DNA from: Candidatus Gastranaerophilales bacterium
GTDB taxonomy: Bacteria; Cyanobacteriota; Vampirovibrionia; Gastranaerophilales; Gastranaerophilaceae
Direction: 5' to 3'
Length of the DNA stretch: 11,319 bases
NCBI GenBank assembly: GCA_905235825.1
Contig: CAJONH010000026.1
Coordinates: forward strand, 1 to 11,319
Part shown: piece by piece, positions 1 through 5,291 of the stretch
Layout of the letters: each line of letters begins with the position of its first letter
Numbering within the stretch: the first letter of the stretch is position 1
Position numbers and translations under genes: made by a program
Notes under the pieces: generated by a model
Told to the model about the DNA's origin: nothing
The model's input: only the letters and a program-made list of their open reading frames with translations
Databases searched by the model: none

Positions 1-1215
1 AAAATGGCACGTGGAATATTAGGTGAAAATGCTCATATTCGTTTCCATTCTCATGAAACGGCAGGAACAGGATTGGCTGCATATTTGGCTGCTCTTAACG
101 GCGGTGCCGACGGTATTGACCTTGCAATGAAGCCTGTTTCAGGCGGAACAGGACAACCTGATATCATTTCAATGTGGCACGCATTAAAAGGCACCGAGTT
201 TGATTTAGGATTAGATATTAAGAAAGTTATGGAAACAGAAGAAATCTTTAAAGAATGTATGAAAGATTACCCGATTTCACCTATTTCTTTAGCAGTAAAT
301 CCTATTTTAATTCAGGCTCCTCTGCCGGGCGGTGCTACTGCAACAACGGTAAATCAATTAAAAGATATGGGTATGCTTGATAAATTCCCGAAATTAATAG
401 CAAATATGAAAGAAGTAGTAGAACGTGGCGGTTTTGCAACATCAGTTACACCTGTTTCGCAGTTCTATGCACAACAATCCTTCTTAAATGCCATATCAGA
501 ACACCCTTGGGAACAGGCAAACCCCGGATATGCAAAAATGTTACTGGGTTATTTCGGTAAAACACCTTGCGAACCCGATCCCGAACTCGTAAAATGGGCG
601 GAAGAAAAATTAAATATGAAACCAACAACAGAACACGTTGTTGATTTAAACGAAAAAGATCCTGAAAAAGGATTAGCAGCGGCGGAAAAAAGATTAAAAG
701 CAGCAGGTTTACCTGTTACTGATGAAAATTTATTTATTGCGGCTGCCTGCAAAGACGGCAATGTTGATAAAGGTATTGATTTCTTGCTTGGTAAAGGTGT
801 GGTTTCTGTTGATAAATCAGCAGGAAAACAAAAAACATCATCAGCTTCAAAATCATCATCTGATAGCTGCACAGTTACAGTTAACGGTAAGAAATATGCC
901 GTTAAACTTCAAAACGGAAAAGCTGTTGTTAACGGAAAAGAATATACCGTTGATGTTAAAGACGGAATTGAAGAAACATCTTCTTCAACTGCCGCAGGTG
1001 AAGGTGTTGAAGTTAAAGCTCCAATGCCGGGTGCTGTTTTAAGAGTCGAAAAATCTCAAGGTGACAGTGTTGAAGAAAATGAGGTTATACTCGTAATTGA
1101 AGCTATGAAAATGGAAACCCCTATTAAATCACCTAAAGCAGGTACCGTTACTTCTATAATCGTATCTCAAGGTGATAAAATTGCAACAGGTCAAGTAATG
1201 GCTACAGTAGGTTAG
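1..1215 (+). CDS. Biotin-dependent carboxyltransferase / decarboxylase alpha subunit (OadA/PycB family), 5'-truncated
   Basis: The reading frame is open from base 1, so the gene begins outside the window; the ATG at 4 is internal. The visible part holds the C-terminal half of the carboxyltransferase barrel, with the metal-binding His-x-His pair (codons 46-48 and 52-54) in RFHSHETAGTG. The conserved post-barrel region follows (PGGATATT, then VTPVSQFYAQQ), then a Ser-rich linker near 820-870 and a C-terminal biotinyl domain with EAMKMET, whose biotin-accepting Lys is codon 1108-1110. In this family biotin carries CO2 between the carboxyltransferase and the membrane beta subunit. The next gene encodes that beta subunit and its SD overlaps this stop codon, so a cytoplasmic Na+-pump alpha subunit is likely. 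The substrate (oxaloacetate or another acid) cannot be fixed, because the SGGTGQP and PGGATATT segments differ from what I recall of enterobacterial OadA. Just before the biotin domain a VNGK-x-Y unit occurs twice. Confidence 0.88.
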   Translation, partial: KMARGILGENAHIRFHSHETAGTGLAAYLAALNGGADGIDLAMKPVSGGTGQPDIISMWHALKGTEFDLGLDIKKVMETEEIFKECMKDYPISPISLAVNPILIQAPLPGGATATTVNQLKDMGMLDKFPKLIANMKEVVERGGFATSVTPVSQFYAQQSFLNAISEHPWEQANPGYAKMLLGYFGKTPCEPDPELVKWAEEKLNMKPTTEHVVDLNEKDPEKGLAAAEKRLKAAGLPVTDENLFIAAACKDGNVDKGIDFLLGKGVVSVDKSAGKQKTSSASKSSSDSCTVTVNGKKYAVKLQNGKAVVNGKEYTVDVKDGIEETSSSTAAGEGVEVKAPMPGAVLRVEKSQGDSVEENEVILVIEAMKMETPIKSPKAGTVTSIIVSQGDKIATGQVMATVG

Positions 1216-1219
1216 GAGG
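1214..1219 (+). promoter_or_regulatory. Shine-Dalgarno AGGAGG overlapping the upstream stop
   Basis: A perfect AGGAGG begins inside the TAG stop of the alpha subunit and lies 6 nt before the ATG at 1226. This placement implies translational coupling of the alpha and beta subunits, which suits a complex needing matched amounts. Confidence 0.85.
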
Positions 1220-1225
1220 CTTGAT

Positions 1226-2413
1226 ATGCAATTATTAGACGGATTAAGAGAATTATGGTATTCAACCGGAATTTACAGTTTTATTCAAACTGCTCAAACT
1301 CAGGTTGAAGGTAATTGTATTGAACAATTTTTAACACAATTCGGACAGCCGATTATGATACTTGTTTGTTGTTTCTTATTATGGCTGGGTATAAAAAAGC
1401 AATTTGAACCTTTATTGCTTGTTCCGATTGCATTCGGCGGATTATTATCAAATATCCCGATGCCATTAGGTGAAGAAATAGCAGGTCCGAACGGATTTTT
1501 AGGCATTATCTTTGCAGCCGGTATAGATAAAGGATTATTCCCTTTAATTATATTTATGGGAGTAGGGGCTATGACGGACTTCGGCCCATTGATAGCAAAT
1601 CCTAAAACCCTATTATTAGGCGGTGCTGCTCAATTTGGTATATTTGGAGCACTTCTTCTTGCACTCGTTCTCGGATTTGATATGCAGGCAGCAGGCTCAA
1701 TCGGTATTATTGGTGGAGCTGACGGACCTACATCAATTTATGTTACAACAAAATTAAAACAGGAATTATTAGGCTCAATAGCTGTAGCGGCTTATTCATA
1801 TATGGCACTGGTTCCTGTTATCCAGCCACCGATTATGCGATTGTTAACAACAAAAGAAGAACGTAAAATTCAAATGACACAATTAAGAGAAGTTTCAAAA
1901 CGTGAAAAAATTGTTTTTCCGATTTTGGTACTTATTCTTTGTTTAATATTCTTGCCTTCCGCATGCCCGTTAGTCGGTGCATTAACTTTCGGAAACCTCT
2001 GTAAAGAATGCGGTGTAACAGACAGATTATCAGATACAATGCAAAACGCATTAATAAATATTGTAACGATATTTTTAGGCTTAACCGTAGGTTCAAAATT
2101 ACAGGCTGACCACTTTTTAACCGTAGAAACATTAAAAATATTATTACTCGGTATTATTGCATTTTCACTGGCAACAGCAGCAGGTGTAATAATGGCAAAG
2201 ATAATGAATTTATTCTTAAAGGAAAAAATCAATCCTTTGATAGGTTCGGCAGGTGTATCAGCTGTACCTATGGCTGCACGTGTATCTAATAAAGTCGGGA
2301 TGGAAGAAAATCCGCAAAACTTCTTGTTAATGCATGCAATGGGACCGAATGTTGCAGGTGTAATAGGCAGTGCGGTTGCTGCAGGTGTGTTGTTATCTTT
2401 AATAGCTCACTAA
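1226..2413 (+). CDS. oadB: Sodium ion-translocating decarboxylase beta subunit (OadB/GcdB/MmdB family)
   Basis: This 395-aa polytopic inner-membrane protein is probably full length. In this family the beta subunit decarboxylates carboxybiotin and exports Na+ through the same channel. Hallmarks are visible in order: GAMTDFGPLIANP (about 114-126), GGADGPTSIY (163-172) with the Asp used for Na+/proton binding in the family, the region NPLIGSAGVSAVPMAARVS (about 336-355) with its conserved polar and Arg residues, and MGPNVAGVIGSAVAAG near the C-terminus. Several hydrophobic segments lie between, including 42-56, 62-76, 92-112 and 130-150. It begins 10 nt after the alpha-subunit stop with a perfect SD and ends at an intrinsic terminator, so this is the last gene of the pump operon. 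No gamma (OadG) gene follows; it may lie upstream of the window. The symbol names the family only, because glutaconyl-CoA and methylmalonyl-CoA decarboxylase beta subunits look the same. Confidence 0.95.
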   Translation: MQLLDGLRELWYSTGIYSFIQTAQTQVEGNCIEQFLTQFGQPIMILVCCFLLWLGIKKQFEPLLLVPIAFGGLLSNIPMPLGEEIAGPNGFLGIIFAAGIDKGLFPLIIFMGVGAMTDFGPLIANPKTLLLGGAAQFGIFGALLLALVLGFDMQAAGSIGIIGGADGPTSIYVTTKLKQELLGSIAVAAYSYMALVPVIQPPIMRLLTTKEERKIQMTQLREVSKREKIVFPILVLILCLIFLPSACPLVGALTFGNLCKECGVTDRLSDTMQNALINIVTIFLGLTVGSKLQADHFLTVETLKILLLGIIAFSLATAAGVIMAKIMNLFLKEKINPLIGSAGVSAVPMAARVSNKVGMEENPQNFLLMHAMGPNVAGVIGSAVAAGVLLSLIAH

Positions 2414-2423
2414 TAAATATTAA

Positions 2424-2475
2424 AAAAAGGAAAGGAAAAACACGGTATATATGCCGTGTTTTCCTTTTAAAATTT
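2424..2475. terminator. Intrinsic terminator, apparently bidirectional
   Basis: The arms AAAGGAAAAACACGG (2431-2445) and CCGTGTTTTCCTTTT (2454-2468) pair with one bulged A around a TATATATG loop. The hairpin lies 17 nt after the beta-subunit stop. A T-rich tail follows on the plus strand, and an A7 run at 2422-2428 gives a U-tract on the minus strand. It can therefore also end minus-strand transcripts from the unit at 2421-2602. Confidence 0.85.
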
Positions 2476-2477
2476 TT

Positions 2478-2491
2478 GTAACTACTCGTAC
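2478..2491 (+). repeat. 14-bp direct repeat, copy 1
   Basis: GTAACTACTCGTAC here is identical to 5261-5274. It forms the end of the element at 2421-2602 and overlaps the left arm of its palindrome. A perfect 14-mer in both of the longer intergenic stretches of the first 6 kb suggests a dispersed element, of which the second site keeps only a fragment. Confidence 0.6.
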
Positions 2492-2602
2492 CCTACGGGT
2501 ACTCTAACAGACGGGCTTTCTCTGTCGTTTCATTAAAAATTTTTAAATAAGTTCGTCAACGGTCTTGCTCCTTTTTATATCGTTGCTATATAAATTATAG
2601 CA

Positions 2603-2732
2603 TACGATTAATTCTATGCATCCGGTATGACATGAAATTTTAGGTGTGCGTGAAAGAATAATTGCGTTTTATTTTAACTATAATTCTTTTATATTTTAAG
2701 TAAAAAAGATATACAAATGCTTAAATTAATTA
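2603..2732. other. Intergenic stretch with no clear content
   Basis: This is the right half of the gap between the pump operon and tRNA-Gln. It is AT-rich, with no ORF carrying an SD and no GC-rich hairpin. A TATAAT at 2679-2684 has no partner -35 at a useful distance. Confidence 0.5.
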
Positions 2733-2759
2733 TTGAAAAATATATTTTTGTATTATAAT
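2733..2759 (+). promoter_or_regulatory. Probable promoter of tRNA-Gln
   Basis: TTGAAA (2733-2738) and TATAAT (2754-2759) are separated by 15 bp, shorter than the usual 16-18. The -10 ends 10 nt before the first tRNA base, which gives a very short 5' leader. Confidence 0.55.
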
Positions 2760-2769
2760 AAATATGTAA

Positions 2770-2840
2770 TCCCCTTTCGTCTAATGGTAGGACGCAACAC
2801 TCTGGATGTTGCTATCGAGGTTCGAATCCTTGAGGGGGAG
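2770..2840 (+). tRNA. tRNA-Gln (anticodon CUG)
   Basis: A complete 71-nt cloverleaf can be folded. The acceptor stem is TCCCCTT with AGGGGGA (one G-U), and the discriminator is G. The D arm is GTCT/GGAC. The anticodon stem CAACA/TGTTG encloses the loop CTCTGGA, so the anticodon is CTG, reading CAG. The T arm is CGAGG/CCTTG around TTCGAAT. The 3' CCA is not encoded (GTTT follows), so it must be added after transcription. A promoter lies directly upstream and a terminator hairpin begins 20 nt after the end. Confidence 0.95.
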
Positions 2841-2860
2841 TTTTCAGAAAGTATTTAAAT

Positions 2861-2885
2861 TCTCGCAATTACAGCGGGATTTTTT
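2861..2885 (+). terminator. Terminator or attenuator between tRNA-Gln and the 67-aa gene
   Basis: TCTCGC (2861-2866) and GCGGGA (2874-2879) pair with one G-U around a 7-nt loop, followed by a run of six T. The next gene's SD starts only 2 nt after the T run, so that gene must be reached by read-through unless a hidden promoter exists. Confidence 0.7.
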
Positions 2886-2900
2886 ATAGGAGGATATATT

Positions 2901-3104
2901 ATGTACCACGTTATTACAGAAAGAGATTATTCCGAATTTTCAAGAAAACAAATCGGAGAATATACCGATTTTGAAAAAGCACTTGAAGCTGCAAAAAAGG
3001 CTATCCTCGGAAAAGAAGGACTGAGATATATAATTGAAAAAACAGATGGCCACATTGACAGCTATGGAAATCAATTAGTTACTGTTGTTGCGGAAAGTGA
3101 CTAA
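2901..3104 (+). CDS. Hypothetical protein, 67 aa
   Basis: The start is well supported: AGGAGG at 2888-2893 lies 7 nt before the ATG. The product is a small soluble protein without a signal peptide or membrane segment. It starts MYHVITERDYSEF, has an amphipathic helix rich in Ala, Lys and Glu (about 24-38), then a strand-turn-strand pattern (RYIIEKTDGHIDSYG, QLVTVVAES). I do not recognise a family; the beta-strand/helix/beta-hairpin pattern suggests a small compact alpha-beta fold. The gene sits 60 nt behind tRNA-Gln with only a hairpin between, so it probably depends on read-through of the tRNA transcript. It ends at a strong bidirectional terminator shared with the convergent gene. Confidence 0.8.
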   Translation: MYHVITERDYSEFSRKQIGEYTDFEKALEAAKKAILGKEGLRYIIEKTDGHIDSYGNQLVTVVAESD

Positions 3105-3116
3105 GTTATTATTTCG

Positions 3117-3163
3117 AAAAAACATCTTTATTACCTTTTTATTGGCAATAAAGATGTTTTTTT
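3117..3163. terminator. Bidirectional intrinsic terminator between convergent genes
   Basis: A perfect 12-bp stem, AACATCTTTATT (3121-3132) with AATAAAGATGTT (3147-3158), has a T run after it and an A run before it. It lies 12 nt past the 67-aa gene's stop and directly past the stop of the minus-strand gene at 3165, so it serves both. Confidence 0.92.
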
Positions 3164-3164
3164 A

Positions 3165-4112
3165 TTATTTATTTTCTGTTTTTTTAGCTTCTGCTGCTTG
3201 ATTTGCAGCTTCTTTTGCCGACGGGAAAAATTTAGAACTTAATTTGTTTGCAACGGGAGTAATTGCAACAGGACCTACAAATCTGTATATAAATCCGAAT
3301 ACAACGAGTACTTTTAATTTTCTTATACCGGACATTACTTTATCAGCTTCTGCTCTTGCAGCTGATGAATCGTATAATCCTTCTGCCACATTCATTACTT
3401 TTGTTTGAGCTTCTTTAGCAGTTTTTGAATTTAATATCGAATCCTTAACCGAATTTTGAAGCTGTTGTACTTTATCTTCCGTGGTTTGGAAAGTTTTTAA
3501 TTTATCTGCTTTACCCGTAATATTTTTTAAATGATTTTTAATCATTCCGGTTGTTTCATTTAACCCGTTTCTTAATTCTTCACCTTTTTTACCGAAAGTT
3601 TCAGCGGTTTTTTCTAAAAGTTCGGAAATAGGAGATTTTTCTGTTTTTTTCTGTTGTTCTTTACCTAAATTTATATAAAAATCCGAATTATTTTTAAAAT
3701 ATTCTTCTGATTTTTTATTTATGACATCTGAAACTTTATCTTCCGCAAAATATGCTCCTGCAGTAGATAAACCTAATGTTAAAGTATCATTTATAATCAT
3801 TTGCGGTTTTTGTTCATCTTCTATTTTTTTGTTTCTTAATGTATTTATCATATAGAAACCTGATAAAATGGTACTTTCAATAACAAGCAAATGAGTAAAC
3901 GTTCTATCCGATTGGCTGAAAAATTTAATACCTTTTTGGAATATACTGCTGTCTGCAACTTTTTTATAAAAATTACCAAAAGTCGTTAATTCTTTAGGTT
4001 TGTCACCGCCCTTAAAAGATGGTGCCGTTTGGCTATTATTTTTATTATTAATGTTGTTATTATTAATTGCTCTTGTGTTAGTGTATTGTCCGTTAATATT
4101 ATTTATTTTCAT
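3165..4112 (-). CDS. SFKG-motif membrane protein A, 315 aa, unknown function
   Basis: I do not recognise a characterised family. The N-terminus (MKINNINGQY) leads into an Asn-rich low-complexity stretch (residues 17-26) that ends in Pro-Ser-Phe-Lys-Gly-Gly (31-36). Two hydrophobic segments follow (about 74-92 and 106-122), then a long charged, probably helical or coiled-coil region (about 125-260), a third hydrophobic segment (about 268-290) with Tyr-Arg-Phe-x-Gly-Pro, and a Lys/Ala-rich tail. No cleavable signal peptide is seen. The upstream gene encodes a protein with the same order of parts and alignable segments, so the two look like paralogues. The ORF overlaps that gene's end by 14 nt and has GGGAG (4122-4126) 9 nt before the ATG, so it is translated from the same mRNA. 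A membrane-bound or envelope-associated role is inferred from the hydrophobic segments only. Confidence 0.85.
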   Translation of the reverse strand: MKINNINGQYTNTRAINNNNINNKNNSQTAPSFKGGDKPKELTTFGNFYKKVADSSIFQKGIKFFSQSDRTFTHLLVIESTILSGFYMINTLRNKKIEDEQKPQMIINDTLTLGLSTAGAYFAEDKVSDVINKKSEEYFKNNSDFYINLGKEQQKKTEKSPISELLEKTAETFGKKGEELRNGLNETTGMIKNHLKNITGKADKLKTFQTTEDKVQQLQNSVKDSILNSKTAKEAQTKVMNVAEGLYDSSAARAEADKVMSGIRKLKVLVVFGFIYRFVGPVAITPVANKLSSKFFPSAKEAANQAAEAKKTENK

Positions 4113-5061
4113 GACTTGCTACTCCCGAAAACGGCTGGAATATTACTTTTGCACTTTCATCTTTAAATGCATCATTATTTAAATTATTAAACATGTTCTG
4201 TTGTGCATCGGCTGTTTTATTTGACGTTTTTTTAAGTCCTAAAGAAGTTAATAAAACAGGAATTAAAGAAATTGTTACGGCTGCTCTGAAGGGCATAAAT
4301 ACAGGCTGGAAAAATTTATCCGCAACATTTTTGGCGGCTTTTGCATAATTATTTACAACCTTTTGCTCTCTAAATGCATCACTTACCGTTTGAGAAATAT
4401 CAGGTGCAGCCTTTTTAATTTTATTTTTAAATATCTTAACTCCGTTTTCATCGGATTTTGTTAAAATATCAAAATTAATTTTATTACCTTCCGTAACTTT
4501 ATTAATTTCTTCTGCAAATTCTAAATCAGAACCTTGTTTTTTGAGGGTTTGAGCAAAGTTTTTCAATGCATCAACGCCTTTTTTTATAACACCTTCCGAT
4601 TCTTTTTTCATTTCATCAGGCATTTTAAATACATTGTTTAAATCAGCATTTTTAGTTGCATCGCCGATATGATTTCCGACTATTGCTGTCATTGCCAAGC
4701 CTACAAGACCTGATGATACTGATTTTGCTGCCTGATATGCACATTTATCCTTGTCTTCTTCATTTGAGGCTGTTGCCATAATTGATACGGGTCTTAATCC
4801 GCAGGTGATTAATAGTGCAAATATTGCTTCAGCAACTAATGGTTTATCGGAAGCAAAGTTCGCTGCTTTGTGAATGAAAGGAACGCCCTTAAAACTCACA
4901 CGAGCATCAGGATTGCTCTTGATGCTCGTGTTTATATTGTCGTAATTATTTTGTTTTAGGTTTTCTCGCTCTTTCACACACTCTCTTTCTCGCTTTGGCA
5001 CACTCGACATTATATCTCTATGTCGGTGGTGCGTACTGCTTGTAATAGAATTGACTTTCAT
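4099..5061 (-). CDS. SFKG-motif membrane protein B, 320 aa, unknown function
   Basis: This is a paralogue-like partner of the downstream gene. The chosen start is the ATG at 5061 (MKVNSI), because it matches MKINNI of protein A. The frame could extend 9 nt to a TTG at 5070, but that has weaker support. Residues 1-54 are hydrophilic and repetitive (PKRERE then VKEREN) and end in Val-Ser-Phe-Lys-Gly (55-59). Hydrophobic segments lie at about 75-96 and 113-130, a charged helical middle spans about 140-245, and a C-terminal hydrophobic segment at about 255-276 contains Pro-Phe-Arg-Ala-Ala-Val. This Arg aligns with the Arg of Tyr-Arg-Phe in protein A. The tail is hydrophilic. Its 5' DNA carries a 12-bp inverted repeat and an imperfect tandem repeat unlike the rest of the gene. 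A promoter at 5138-5164 would give a leader of about 70 nt. The function is unknown. Confidence 0.83.
   Translation of the reverse strand: MKVNSITSSTHHRHRDIMSSVPKRERECVKERENLKQNNYDNINTSIKSNPDARVSFKGVPFIHKAANFASDKPLVAEAIFALLITCGLRPVSIMATASNEEDKDKCAYQAAKSVSSGLVGLAMTAIVGNHIGDATKNADLNNVFKMPDEMKKESEGVIKKGVDALKNFAQTLKKQGSDLEFAEEINKVTEGNKINFDILTKSDENGVKIFKNKIKKAAPDISQTVSDAFREQKVVNNYAKAAKNVADKFFQPVFMPFRAAVTISLIPVLLTSLGLKKTSNKTADAQQNMFNNLNNDAFKDESAKVIFQPFSGVASHENK
4898..4931. repeat. 12-bp inverted repeat inside the SFKG protein B gene
   Basis: ACACGAGCATCA (4898-4909) and TGATGCTCGTGT (4920-4931) are perfect complements around a 10-nt loop. They encode the residues just before SFKG (NTSIKSNPDARV). 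There is no T run, so this is not an ordinary terminator. The segment is more GC-rich than its surroundings. Confidence 0.75.
4962..5005. repeat. Imperfect tandem repeat in the SFKG protein B gene
   Basis: TTTCTCGCT...CACACTC occurs at 4962-4983 and again at 4986-5005, with a 2-nt length difference. It encodes the Arg/Glu/Lys-rich repeat in the disordered N-terminus. A further short inverted repeat, CGACAT/ATGTCG, lies at 5005-5025. Confidence 0.6.
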
Positions 5062-5137
5062 AATTCCCAATACTCTTTCATGTGTGTTACGCTAGTTTCA
5101 AAACTGCAAAAAATAAAATTTGCTATTTGAAGTCTTA

Positions 5138-5164
5138 ATTATAGCAGAAAATTTTTTTTAACAA
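5138..5164 (-). promoter_or_regulatory. Probable promoter of the SFKG gene pair
   Basis: On the minus strand TTGTTA (5164-5159) and TATAAT (5143-5138) are spaced by 15 bp, the same short spacing as at tRNA-Gln. The start of transcription would be near 5131, about 70 nt before the ATG at 5061. The intergenic DNA further upstream shows no other promoter of this quality. Confidence 0.5.
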
Positions 5165-5260
5165 GTAATATAATTTTCTTTATTTTATCTAAAACATCCT
5201 AATACAGGCTTTATACCTTAATAATCCAACCTTAATATTTCTTAACATTATCTCGTATTA

Positions 5261-5274
5261 GTAACTACTCGTAC
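5261..5274 (+). repeat. 14-bp direct repeat, copy 2
   Basis: GTAACTACTCGTAC is identical to 2478-2491, but the palindrome and mini-ORFs of the first site are absent. It lies just downstream of the SGNH gene's stop. No proper terminator is visible for that gene; only a weak TAGTA/TACTA pairing is present. Confidence 0.6.
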
Positions 5275-5291
5275 TATTGTATGATAACAAA

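Larger units (their letters stand above)
2421..2602 (-). other. Putative minus-strand mini transcription unit / dispersed element
   Basis: Read on the minus strand, an extended -10 (TGCTATAAT, 2602-2594) would start RNA near 2587. An SD AAGGAG (2573-2568) sits 8 nt before a TTG (2559), which opens an 8-codon ORF (MTNLFKNF, stop 2535-2533). That stop overlaps by TAATG an ATG that opens MKRQRKPVC (stop at 2504). A perfect palindrome, GTACCC-tac-GGGTAC (2488-2502), follows, and then the bidirectional hairpin at 2431-2468. No -35 match is visible. An overlapping frame reads NETTEKARLLEYP, a TAG, then GTSSYKNF. I have an unverified impression that similar strings recur in small hypothetical proteins of gut bacteria, which would make this a dispersed repeat. 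It could equally be a small RNA or a leader-type unit, or the signals could be chance in AT-rich DNA. Confidence 0.35.

Noticed and set aside
549..872. Minus-strand 107-aa open frame opposite the alpha-subunit gene
   Set aside because: It is a shadow of a well-supported gene, with no SD and biased low-complexity residues.
1870..2232. Minus-strand 120-aa open frame opposite the beta-subunit gene
   Set aside because: It overlaps conserved OadB motifs on the other strand and has no initiation signal.
2488..2502. GTACCC-tac-GGGTAC palindrome as a stand-alone terminator
   Set aside because: No U-tract follows directly on either strand and the real terminator lies at 2431-2468, so it is kept only as part of the mini-unit.
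2770..2840. tRNA-Gln as an integration (att) site
   Set aside because: No integrase gene and no repeated tRNA 3' end were seen in the window.
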